A stretch of DNA of 11,997 nt from assembly GCA_002350065.1 (NCBI GenBank), contig DEDQ01000006.1:282-12278 (forward strand), written 5' to 3'. This DNA is from Ruminococcus flavefaciens. GTDB taxonomy: Bacteria > Bacillota > Clostridia > Oscillospirales > Ruminococcaceae. The translations under genes and the position numbers were made by a program. Position 1 is the stretch's first letter. Every line of letters begins with the position of its first letter. Of the stretch, positions 1 through 6,091 are shown one piece after another. The notes under the pieces are model-generated. The model made no database searches. It was not told where the DNA came from and saw only the letters and a program-made list of their open reading frames with translations.

Positions 1-35
1 GGGCACATTGTTTCAACTTCGTGAGAATAAATCAT
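1..35 (-). CDS. Start of a gene cut by the window edge; possible Fe-S cluster assembly scaffold-like protein
   Basis: Only the first 11 codons and two bases of the twelfth are present. The ATG is at 33-35 on the reverse strand and the visible peptide is MIYSHEVETMC, followed by CCN, which must be proline. An AAAGGAG ribosome binding site (44-50) lies 8 nt upstream, and a strong promoter lies at 120-148, so this is a real gene start. From memory, a MIYSHEVE-MCP opening is typical of a clostridial protein annotated as an iron-sulfur cluster assembly scaffold protein, often paired with a GGGtGRT protein. That identification rests on about 12 residues and is tentative; the existence of the gene is much firmer. 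Confidence 0.55.
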   Translation of the reverse strand, partial: MIYSHEVETMC

Positions 36-60
36 TATAAATACTCCTTTCAGATATTAT

Positions 61-106
61 AAGAGAAGCCTGTCCTGACATTGAATAGCCTGTTCAGCCG
101 TTCTCT
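61..106 (-). promoter_or_regulatory. Possible folded 5' leader of the edge gene
   Basis: The predicted leader contains complementary arms AGAGAA (101-106 on the reverse strand) and TTCTCT (62-67), enclosing a second short pair CTGA/TCAG (94-97 with 75-78) and two copies of ACAGGC. The outer stem is only 6 bp and the inner one 4 bp. This could be a modest hairpin before the ribosome binding site, but I do not recognise a known riboswitch class. Confidence 0.3.
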
Positions 107-119
107 CACATACAATTAC

Positions 120-148
120 ATTATACAACATTTCCGGTCTCTAATCAA
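120..148 (-). promoter_or_regulatory. Sigma-A type promoter for the gene at the left edge
   Basis: Reading the reverse strand, TTGATT (143-148) is followed after 17 bp by a perfect TATAAT (120-125). Transcription would begin near 113, giving a leader of about 78 nt before the ATG at 35. It is oriented away from the PRPP synthase terminator at 209-230, so it serves the edge gene independently. Confidence 0.75.
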
Positions 149-208
149 GCATTTTGACAAATGTTAATCAATCTGTTTGTTATATTCTCCTAACAAGATA
201 AAATAAAA

Positions 209-230
209 AGGGACTCCCGCAGGAGTCCCT
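209..230 (-). terminator. Rho-independent terminator of the ppa-prs operon
   Basis: A perfect 9-bp stem, AGGGACTCC pairing with GGAGTCCCT (209-217 and 222-230), closes a 4-nt loop. On the reverse strand it is followed by TTTTATTTT. It starts six bases beyond the PRPP synthase stop codon, so it ends the two-gene transcript. Confidence 0.9.
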
Positions 231-236
231 GAAAAA

Positions 237-1382
237 TCACTTCATACCGTACTTCTTGAGAAGTGTATCTATTTTTGTATGAGGATCAATTATCTTGCTG
301 ATAGAAACATCGTGGTTGATAGCCTCGATGAAGTATGCGATATACTTGGAAACATCAACATCGTGGAACCACGGTCTGCTGAGCAGCTCGGGAGTTCTGT
401 ATGTGAGGTTTGTACCGAATACACCGTCGATTATGCCGTCTTCATAAGCCTTGTCGAACTTTTCGAGTCCGTTTGTGAAGATGGTATATGTAGCGTAAGT
501 GAAAATTCTGCCTGCATTCTTCTTCTTGAGGTTGTATGCGAGGTCGAGCATAGACTCACCGGAAGAGATGATATCGTCTGCAACGAAGATATCCTTGCCC
601 TCAACGGGATTTCCGAGGTACTCGTGAGCAACGATAGGATTGCGTCCGTTGATTATCTGCGAATAGTCGCGGCGCTTGTAGAACATACCCATGTCAACTC
701 CGAGAACGGAAGCGTAGTACATATTTCTGTTGAGAGCGCCCTCGTCGGGAGAAACTATCATGAACTTGTCCTTGGTAAGGTTGATGTCCTTTATCTCCTT
801 GAGGAGTGCTTTAAGCACCTGATATGTAGGCATTACGTTATCAAATCCCATGAGCGGAACAGCATTCTGAACTCTCGGGTCGTGAGCATCGAAGCAAACG
901 ATGTTTGAAACTCCCATAGCCTCGAGCTCCTGAAGAGCGCAGGCACAGTCGAGAGACTCGCGGTAGTTTCTGCGGTGCTGTCTGCCGCCGTAGAGAGAAG
1001 GCATGATAACAGTGATGCGGTTAGCCTTGCCGCTTGCAGCCTGAATTATACGCTTGAGGTCCTGGAAGTGGTCATCAGGAGACATAGCGTTCTGCATTCC
1101 GAAGTAATCATATTTTATGCTGTAGTTGCCTACGTCGATGATGATGAAGAGGTCAATGCCGCGTACAGTAGACTTGATAAGACCTTTACCGTCACCGGAT
1201 GAGAAGCGAGGGCACTCGCACTCGATAAGAAAGCTGTCAGTCTCGTAACCGGCAAGCTTTGACCATTCGGTCAGGTAGTTGTCGATCTTGTTGCCAAGGT
1301 CGGTAACGCTGTTCATTGCAATGATTCCGATAGGTGCAGCACTTGATTCGCTGGAGAATAAATTTTCACTTGAAGCAGTCAT
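237..1382 (-). CDS. prs: Ribose-phosphate pyrophosphokinase (PRPP synthase), long divergent form
   Basis: This cytosolic enzyme transfers pyrophosphate from ATP to ribose 5-phosphate to make PRPP, the precursor of purines, pyrimidines, NAD, histidine and tryptophan. The 381-residue product is longer than the usual 310-320. Family marks are the YGGRQHRR region, FDAHDP with the likely catalytic-loop His at residue 167, a KRR segment starting at Lys236, and the PRPP loop DDIISSGES from Asp269. That loop differs from the usual DD-x-x-DTAGT, giving a divergent subfamily with an N-terminal extension and extra C-terminal sequence. The start is the ATG at 1380-1382, preceded by AAAGGAA; a frame open upstream to 1466 runs into the pyrophosphatase gene and was not used. 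The gene follows pyrophosphatase by 16 bp with no promoter between. The family is secure; the kinetic or regulatory class is not known. Confidence 0.9.
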   Translation of the reverse strand: MTASSENLFSSESSAAPIGIIAMNSVTDLGNKIDNYLTEWSKLAGYETDSFLIECECPRFSSGDGKGLIKSTVRGIDLFIIIDVGNYSIKYDYFGMQNAMSPDDHFQDLKRIIQAASGKANRITVIMPSLYGGRQHRRNYRESLDCACALQELEAMGVSNIVCFDAHDPRVQNAVPLMGFDNVMPTYQVLKALLKEIKDINLTKDKFMIVSPDEGALNRNMYYASVLGVDMGMFYKRRDYSQIINGRNPIVAHEYLGNPVEGKDIFVADDIISSGESMLDLAYNLKKKNAGRIFTYATYTIFTNGLEKFDKAYEDGIIDGVFGTNLTYRTPELLSRPWFHDVDVSKYIAYFIEAINHDVSISKIIDPHTKIDTLLKKYGMK

Positions 1383-1398
1383 AATTGATTCCTTTCTT

Positions 1399-1932
1399 TT
1401 ACTTGCAGAAGTTCTGAATGTAGTTCTCGATATCGCCGGCGATGATCTCCTTGGCAATATCAGCATGGTCGACCTCGTTTACAACGGTGGTCTTGTTTTC
1501 AAGCTCCTTGTAGACGGTGAAGAAGTGGGTCATCTCGTCGAAGATATGCTTCGGGAGCTGTTCGATGTCCATATACATATTATAATTTGGGTCATCGAAC
1601 GGAACGGCGATTATCTTATCGTCGCGGTGACCGTTGTCGAGCATTCTTATAACGCCGATAGGATAGCATTTTACCAGAGTCAGCGGCACAAGAGTCTCAG
1701 AGCAGAGCACAAGCACATCGAGCGGGTCGTTATCATCGGAGTAGGTACGCGGGATAAGTCCGTAGTTTGCAGGATAATGAGTAGAGGTATGAAGGATGCG
1801 GTCCATTTTGATAAAGCCGGTATCCTTATCGAGCTCATACTTTATCTTGCTGCCTTTTCCGATCTCGATAACTGCGTAAAAGCTGTCAGGTGTGATCTTC
1901 TTCGGGTTGATGTCATGCCAGATATTTCTCAT
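1399..1932 (-). CDS. ppa: Inorganic pyrophosphatase, family I (soluble)
   Basis: This enzyme hydrolyses pyrophosphate to two phosphates in the cytosol and pulls PPi-releasing reactions forward. The 177-residue length matches bacterial family I enzymes. The signature DNDPLDV occupies residues 67-73, with the three metal-binding aspartates at 67, 69 and 72. Other conserved stretches are the EIGKGSK substrate region (23-29) and YPANYG (53-58). The ATG at 1930-1932 has GGAGGGATC upstream, and a promoter lies about 45 bp beyond. It is first in an operon with PRPP synthase. The pairing makes metabolic sense, because phosphoribosyltransferases that use PRPP release the PPi this enzyme removes. Confidence 0.95.
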   Translation of the reverse strand: MRNIWHDINPKKITPDSFYAVIEIGKGSKIKYELDKDTGFIKMDRILHTSTHYPANYGLIPRTYSDDNDPLDVLVLCSETLVPLTLVKCYPIGVIRMLDNGHRDDKIIAVPFDDPNYNMYMDIEQLPKHIFDEMTHFFTVYKELENKTTVVNEVDHADIAKEIIAGDIENYIQNFCK

Positions 1933-1977
1933 GTTTGATCCCTCCGCAGTAAGATTATTCGGGTCATTCTATATTTA

Positions 1978-2005
1978 AGTATACCATTTTTTTAGAATTT
2001 GTCAA
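1978..2005 (-). promoter_or_regulatory. Sigma-A type promoter of the ppa-prs operon
   Basis: On the reverse strand a consensus TTGACA (2000-2005) is followed after 16 bp by TATACT (1978-1983). The expected start near 1971 leaves a leader of about 40 nt to the pyrophosphatase ATG. The match predicts strong constitutive expression, which fits a housekeeping operon. Confidence 0.8.
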
Positions 2006-2174
2006 TGTTAGACATTCCGCCCTGTTGAATTTCGTCAATATGACAGTATTTTATGCAGATAACAAGAAAAATTTTAGATTTATACCATACCCATAAATTC
2101 AACATATAGCAGAGGTACTTTTTAACGTAAAATAGGCGTTTTCAGCCTAAGTTAAATATAACTAACAGTTGAAT

Positions 2175-2195
2175 GCAGCGTAATATATACGCTGC
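2175..2195. repeat. Perfect inverted repeat, possible operator or RNA hairpin
   Basis: GCAGCGTA and TACGCTGC form a perfect 8-bp stem around a 5-nt loop (ATATA). It is much more GC-rich than the surrounding spacer and sits about 60 bp upstream of the cyclase -35 element. No T-run follows on either strand, so it is not an intrinsic terminator. An operator is an inference only. Confidence 0.5.
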
Positions 2196-2252
2196 GAATA
2201 TAAATATGAACTATAATTGAATTACGCTAATAATTATTATATTGAAAAACTA

Positions 2253-2281
2253 TTGATTTTTTAGGAATTTTATTGTACAAT
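2253..2281 (+). promoter_or_regulatory. Sigma-A type promoter of the LacI-like/GGDEF gene
   Basis: TTGATT (2253-2258) is followed after 17 bp by TACAAT (2276-2281). The predicted start near 2288 coincides with an in-frame ATG at 2290, which would then have no ribosome binding site. This is the main reason for placing translation initiation at the TTG at 2326. Confidence 0.65.
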
Positions 2282-2305
2282 ATATATACATGATTTCAAA
2301 ATCAC

Positions 2306-2315
2306 AGGAAGGAAG
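2306..2315 (+). promoter_or_regulatory. Ribosome binding site that decides the cyclase start
   Basis: The sequence AGGAAGGAAG lies 10 nt before TTG at 2326 and downstream of the in-frame ATG at 2290. No comparable site precedes the ATG. The nearby GTG at 2316 is out of frame. Confidence 0.55.
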
Positions 2316-2325
2316 TGAATTCGAC

Positions 2326-4245
2326 TTGACTAAACATAAGATCGCTGTTGTTGTTGCCGGTATAGATCAGAGCTACCAGAGCAGTATCCTGCACGGCATT
2401 GAATCGGCTGCACGCGATTGTATGCTTGATTTTGCAGTTTTTGCTTCGTTCAGCGGCACTATGGGCAATGCAAGTCATGATTCAGGCGAATACAATATTT
2501 TCCGTCTTGCTGACTTTTCCGGCTTTGATGGTGCGATACTTCTAACCAATACTATAGATAACAGAGAGGTCGTTGAGAGGATACACAGCCGGATCAAGGC
2601 TGCCGGTATCCCTGCTGTAAGCATCGACGAGGATATCCCCGAGATGTACTACATCGGAGTCGACAACAAGACTGCCATGCGAAAAATGACCGAACATTTC
2701 GTCAAGGACCACGGCTTCACCAAATTCAACTATATATCCGGACCCGAGGGCAATCCCGAAAGCGTAGACCGTCTTAACGCATTCCTCGAAGTCCTCAATG
2801 AAAACGGTCTCTCCATTGAGAAGGAACGCCTGTATTACGGAGATTTCCGTGCTCCTACAGGAAAAGCGGCTGTAGAATACTTCCTTGAGCATAACGACTC
2901 GATACCGCAGGCTCTTATCTGTGCAAACGATGTAATGGCTGCATCTGCGATAAACATCCTTCTCGACAAGGGCTACAAGATACCGGAAGATATCGCCGTT
3001 TCCGGATTTGACAACACCTACAACAACCATAATTTCCGCATAGAGCTGACCTCAGTCGAGCGTCCCCTCGCCTATTCCGGCGAGCTTGCCTGCGAGATAC
3101 TACGTGACCATTTCAGCGGCTTCGAGCCCGAACGCAGTATCGTTCTCGACCTGAAACCTCGCTTCACAGAGAGCTGCGGCTGCCACGACAGCGTTATCCA
3201 TGATATAAGACAGTATAAGGAGCTCAACGTCAGCAACTACAACAAGCTCGAGCTGATAGGCAAGTATCAGGTGCTGATGAACAAGATATCCTGCGAGCTG
3301 CAGGGCTGTTCCACATTTGATGAATACATCATCACACTCAGGAAATATGTGGAGGAAATGGACCCCGAGGAGTTCTACTTCTGTCTCTGCGACGACTGGG
3401 ACAATGAACGCATCGACGAGCGGCGCGGCAGGGAAGAAAGCGAAATACCTACCGCATATACAGAGTATATGCTTATCCCTATCGCCTACTGTCAGCATAA
3501 GTTCCACGACGAGGTGAACATAATAAAGAAAAGCGAGCTCGTTCCAAAGCTTAATTCCGATAACGAAGCGGGCAAGTTCTATTATACAGTTCCGCTCCAT
3601 TTCGGCGAGCGCTGCCTCGGATACATGGTAATATGCAATTTCAAGTATCCGCTCCACAATTCGATGTTCCAGTCGTGGTGCATAGCAATGAGCAACTCGC
3701 TTGAGAATATGCGCAAGGTAAGCACGCTGAAATATGCCGTAGAACGTCTCGGAAAGCTCTATGCACAGGATACCTTCACCGGCATCGCAAACCGCAACGG
3801 ATTCGTGCTTGCTACCAAAAACGTATTCCGCGACTGTATCGCCGAGGGACGCAACGTAATGCTCATGTTCATAGACCTTGACGGGCTCAAAACTATAAAC
3901 GATACCTACGGTCACGATATCGGCGACGATGCCATTCGTTCGATAGCGAGCGTTCTGCGTGATACCTGCAAAAACGGCGAGATATTCTGCCGCTTCGGAG
4001 GAGACGAATTCATCATATTCGCCGCAGACTCCGACGACGAGACAGCTTCCGCGCTCACCGACCGTATACAGCACAATATCCAGTACGTAAACGAGAGCAT
4101 GAACAATCCATTCACGCTCAGCGCAAGTACAGGATTCATCATCGCAAAGCCGCAGGAAGGCGAAGACCTCTTCCACTTCGTCACCGAAGCAGATAAGATA
4201 ATGTACAAGCAAAAGCGAAAAAAAAAAGCTCTCAAAATATCTTAA
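2326..4245 (+). CDS. Cytosolic sugar-binding-domain / GGDEF diguanylate cyclase fusion
   Basis: The predicted role is to make cyclic di-GMP from two GTP in response to a small intracellular ligand. From the TTG start the protein has 639 residues. Residues 5-280 are a LacI-type ligand-binding domain (periplasmic-binding fold), with IPEDIAVSGFDN and ending in ESCGCHD. No helix-turn-helix precedes it, so it is not a repressor. Residues 285-475 look GAF-like (YYTVPLHFGERCLGY). Residues 480-635 are a GGDEF domain with DTFTGIANR (from 482), the metal-binding IDLDGLKTINDTYGHD segment (Asp517) and intact GGDEF at 558-562. The usual inhibitory RxxD site, five residues before GGDEF, reads KNGE, so product inhibition is probably absent or altered. 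There is no signal peptide or membrane segment. Starting at the ATG at 2290 would add 12 residues. The ligand is unknown; a sugar is a guess from the fold. Confidence 0.85.
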   Translation: MTKHKIAVVVAGIDQSYQSSILHGIESAARDCMLDFAVFASFSGTMGNASHDSGEYNIFRLADFSGFDGAILLTNTIDNREVVERIHSRIKAAGIPAVSIDEDIPEMYYIGVDNKTAMRKMTEHFVKDHGFTKFNYISGPEGNPESVDRLNAFLEVLNENGLSIEKERLYYGDFRAPTGKAAVEYFLEHNDSIPQALICANDVMAASAINILLDKGYKIPEDIAVSGFDNTYNNHNFRIELTSVERPLAYSGELACEILRDHFSGFEPERSIVLDLKPRFTESCGCHDSVIHDIRQYKELNVSNYNKLELIGKYQVLMNKISCELQGCSTFDEYIITLRKYVEEMDPEEFYFCLCDDWDNERIDERRGREESEIPTAYTEYMLIPIAYCQHKFHDEVNIIKKSELVPKLNSDNEAGKFYYTVPLHFGERCLGYMVICNFKYPLHNSMFQSWCIAMSNSLENMRKVSTLKYAVERLGKLYAQDTFTGIANRNGFVLATKNVFRDCIAEGRNVMLMFIDLDGLKTINDTYGHDIGDDAIRSIASVLRDTCKNGEIFCRFGGDEFIIFAADSDDETASALTDRIQHNIQYVNESMNNPFTLSASTGFIIAKPQEGEDLFHFVTEADKIMYKQKRKKKALKIS

Positions 4246-4271
4246 AAAATAATCCCAATTAAATAAAAATT

Positions 4272-4299
4272 AAAAGCCGTTCAATCCTGAACGGCTTTT
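4272..4299. terminator. Bidirectional terminator between the cyclase and exonuclease III genes
   Basis: A 12-bp perfect stem, AAAAGCCGTTCA with TGAACGGCTTTT, closes a 4-nt loop. It has a T-rich tail on the forward strand and AATTTTTATTT on the reverse. It lies between the two convergent stop codons and can serve both transcripts. Confidence 0.9.
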
Positions 4300-4305
4300 G
4301 TATTA

Positions 4306-5058
4306 TCACAGCTCAACTGTAAGCTCGACCGGACAGTGGTCGCTTCCGAAAATATCGCTGAGTATGCGTGAATCCTGCACCTTCTCCATAAGGCGCTCGG
4401 AGACTACAAAATAGTCGATACGCCACCCTGCATTCTTCTCTCGGGCTTTGAACCTGTATGACCACCACGAATACGCTCCCACGGTATCGGGATAGAGCCT
4501 GCGGAACGTATCAGCAAATCCGGCAGCGAGAAGCTCAGTGAATTTGCCGCGCTCCTCGTCCGAGAATCCGGCATTTCCGGCGTTGGACTTGGGATTTTTC
4601 AGGTCTATCTCGTTGTGAGCGACGTTGAGGTCGCCGCAGTATACGACCGGCTTTTTGCTGTCGAGCTCCGAGAGATAAGCACGCATCGCGTCCTCAAATT
4701 CCATGCGGTAGCCGATGCGTTTCAGCTCGGGCTGAGCATTCGGCACATAGCAGCAGACAAAGTAGAAATCCTCGTACTCGCAGGTAATGACCCTGCCCTC
4801 GTCGTTGTGCTCGCCGTTGAGACCATATGCCACGGAAAGCGGCTCCTTTTTGGTAAACACGGCAGTTCCGGAGTATCCCTTCTTTATCGCGCTGTTGAAG
4901 TAGACATGGTAGCCCTCGGGCGCAAAATCCGCCTGATCGGGCTGCATTTTAGTTTCCTGTATGCAGAAGATATCCGCGTCAGCCTGCGAGAAAAAGTCGC
5001 CGAAGCCCTTGGTCAGACAAGCGCGGAAACCGTTTACATTCCATGATATAAATTTCAT
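4306..5058 (-). CDS. xth: Exodeoxyribonuclease III / AP endonuclease
   Basis: This DNA repair enzyme cuts the backbone 5' to abasic sites and removes 3' blocking groups and nucleotides from duplex DNA. The 250-residue protein has the full metal-dependent nuclease set: Asn7 in SWNVNG, Glu35 in IQETK, Tyr104 in CCYVPN, Asp143 and Asn145 in GDLNVAH, Asp215 in WRIDYF and Asp240-His241 in GSDHCPV. The length matches ExoA/XthA family members. The start ATG (5056-5058) follows AAAAGGGGAG at good spacing. The gene is monocistronic, with its own promoter at 5080-5108 and a shared terminator just beyond its stop. Nothing is unusual about it. Confidence 0.95.
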   Translation of the reverse strand: MKFISWNVNGFRACLTKGFGDFFSQADADIFCIQETKMQPDQADFAPEGYHVYFNSAIKKGYSGTAVFTKKEPLSVAYGLNGEHNDEGRVITCEYEDFYFVCCYVPNAQPELKRIGYRMEFEDAMRAYLSELDSKKPVVYCGDLNVAHNEIDLKNPKSNAGNAGFSDEERGKFTELLAAGFADTFRRLYPDTVGAYSWWSYRFKAREKNAGWRIDYFVVSERLMEKVQDSRILSDIFGSDHCPVELTVEL

Positions 5059-5079
5059 TTTACCACTCCCCTTTTAATT

Positions 5080-5108
5080 ATTCTAACATATTCCAGAAAA
5101 AATAGCAA
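5080..5108 (-). promoter_or_regulatory. Sigma-A type promoter of xth
   Basis: Reverse strand: TTGCTA (5103-5108), 17 bp, TAGAAT (5080-5085). The start near 5073 gives a short leader. Its -35 box lies only 8 bp from the -35 box of the divergent reductase promoter. Confidence 0.65.
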
Positions 5109-5116
5109 GAACTGAA

Positions 5117-5145
5117 TAGACATTTTTCTCGATTTATGTTATAAT
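5117..5145 (+). promoter_or_regulatory. Sigma-A type promoter of the short-chain reductase, with extended -10
   Basis: TAGACA (5117-5122), 17 bp, then TATAAT (5140-5145) with TG at 5137-5138 giving an extended -10. The 9-mer ATGTTATAA at 5136-5144 is repeated exactly at 5153-5161, 17 bp downstream, just before the AAAGGAG ribosome binding site. The repeat could be a second weak -10 or a binding site. Confidence 0.75.
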
Positions 5146-5174
5146 ATTGACAATGTTATAAAAGGAGTGAACTT

Positions 5175-5882
5175 ATGCAGCAAACTGCACTCGTGACCGG
5201 CGGAGCCGGCGGCATCGGCGATGCGATATGCCGCAAACTCGCATCAGCAGGTTATTTCGTATACATCGGCTATTCCTCGTCGGAGGCGAAAGCCTCAGCT
5301 CTCGCGGAGAAAATCGGCGGCAAAGCCATAAAGCTCGATGTCACATCTTCTGCCGACATCGCAAAAGCCGCTGAAATATGCGGAAATATCGACCTTCTCA
5401 TCAACAATGCCGGAGTTTCTGAAATCGACCTCTTCACGTCCATATCTCCGGAAAAGAGCAGCCGCATACTCGCGGTCGACCTCGCGGGGACTATGGAATG
5501 CTCCCGCACATTCGTCAAGGGCATGATAAGCCGCAAATCCGGCTGTATCGTCAATATCTCGTCCATGTGGGGACAGGTCGGAGCATCATGCGAGGTCGAC
5601 TATTCTGCCGCAAAAGCCGGTATAATCGGATTTACAAAGGCACTTGCAAAGGAGGTCGCTCCCTCCGGTATCCGCGTCAACTGCGTGTCGCCCGGCTTCA
5701 TCATGACAGAGATGAACAGCCGTTTCTCTCCGGAAGACCTCGAGCTCATACGCGAGGATATACCTCTCGGCATCTTCGGAGAACCGCGTCACATCGCCGA
5801 TGCCGTAGCATTTCTGAGCTCCCCTGCTGCTGAATACATCACAGGACAGGTTCTCGCGGTCAACGGCGGAATGGTAATATAA
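5175..5882 (+). CDS. Short-chain dehydrogenase/reductase, likely YmfI (EF-P 5-aminopentanone reductase) or FabG-like
   Basis: An NADPH-dependent reductase of the classical SDR family, 235 residues. It has the cofactor motif TGGAGGIG (8-15), NNAG (77-80), catalytic Ser130, Tyr143 and Lys147 in YSAAK, and the C-terminal GQVLAVNGG. Its overall pattern matches 3-oxoacyl-ACP reductase FabG. However, the SSMWGQVGASCEV stretch around the active site is, as I recall, the mark of YmfI-type enzymes, which reduce the 5-aminopentanone group on elongation factor P. I therefore prefer YmfI over FabG. No fatty-acid synthesis genes and no efp gene are in view to settle it. Residue 102 is Asp in AVDLAG, where the catalytic-tetrad Asn normally sits. 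The gene has its own promoter and an AAAGGAG site before the ATG. Confidence 0.85.
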   Translation: MQQTALVTGGAGGIGDAICRKLASAGYFVYIGYSSSEAKASALAEKIGGKAIKLDVTSSADIAKAAEICGNIDLLINNAGVSEIDLFTSISPEKSSRILAVDLAGTMECSRTFVKGMISRKSGCIVNISSMWGQVGASCEVDYSAAKAGIIGFTKALAKEVAPSGIRVNCVSPGFIMTEMNSRFSPEDLELIREDIPLGIFGEPRHIADAVAFLSSPAAEYITGQVLAVNGGMVI

Positions 5883-5977
5883 CATTGTACGATGTGCATA
5901 AAAAACGCATACTCATTTCATGCGCAATTACTAAAACGCTGAAAATAATGACAAAATAATGATATTTCAGAAATAAT

Positions 5978-5997
5978 ATTGAAACTTCCTTTTCAAT
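5978..5997. repeat. Perfect inverted repeat over the ltaS-like promoter -35 box
   Basis: ATTGAAA and TTTCAAT form perfect 7-bp arms separated by 6 bp, and the left arm contains the -35 hexamer TTGAAA. Placement over a -35 is typical of a repressor operator. The cognate regulator is unknown. Confidence 0.5.
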
Positions 5998-6007
5998 ATG
6001 ATATTAT
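5979..6007 (+). promoter_or_regulatory. Sigma-A type promoter of the LtaS-like/thioesterase operon
   Basis: TTGAAA (5979-5984), 17 bp, TATTAT (6002-6007), with TG at 5999-6000 giving an extended -10. Transcription should begin near 6014, only a few bases before an in-frame ATG at 6017. That makes 6017 an unlikely translation start and leaves a leader of about 78 nt to 6092. Confidence 0.75.
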
Positions 6008-6091
6008 ATTGGTATCATGGATACCACATCTATTGCGATATCCGTTTTTTCATCTATATATTGTAAATTCGACAGAGATGGGGGAATGAAA

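Larger units (their letters stand above)
1933..2325. other. AT-rich intergenic region between the divergent ppa and cyclase genes
   Basis: This stretch of about 390 bases carries the ppa promoter at one end and the cyclase promoter and ribosome binding site at the other. Between them lie a perfect hairpin (2175-2195), a weaker TAGGC/GCCTA inverted repeat near 2128-2144, and a GTTA-AATA-TAAC mini-palindrome near 2152-2163. I see no open frame with a ribosome binding site, no tRNA and no recognisable riboswitch. Confidence 0.5.

Noticed and set aside
154..186. Forward-strand TTGACA as a promoter antisense to prs
   Set aside because: No acceptable -10 at 16-18 bp spacing; the closest AT-rich hexamer is about 21 bp away.
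279..908. Forward open frame of 209 codons opposite PRPP synthase
   Set aside because: No ribosome binding site or family resemblance; the opposite strand encodes conserved PRPP synthase motifs.
1383..1466. Upstream extension of PRPP synthase to an ATG at 1464-1466
   Set aside because: It would overlap the pyrophosphatase gene by 68 bases and adds a sequence not typical of the family, while ATG 1380-1382 has a good AAAGGAA site.
1933..2289. Cyclic di-GMP riboswitch upstream of the cyclase
   Set aside because: The predicted transcript begins only about 40 nt before the TTG start, and no GEMM-type core is seen in the spacer.
3100..4212. Antisense open frame of 370 codons opposite the cyclase gene
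   Set aside because: It has no ribosome binding site, resembles no protein I know, and lies wholly opposite a gene with intact GGDEF motifs, so it is a codon-bias shadow.
5893..5926. Hairpin after the reductase gene as a terminator
   Set aside because: The TGTGCAT/ATGCGCA pairing has a wobble, a 20-nt loop and no T-run. Termination of the reductase transcript is unclear and read-through is possible.
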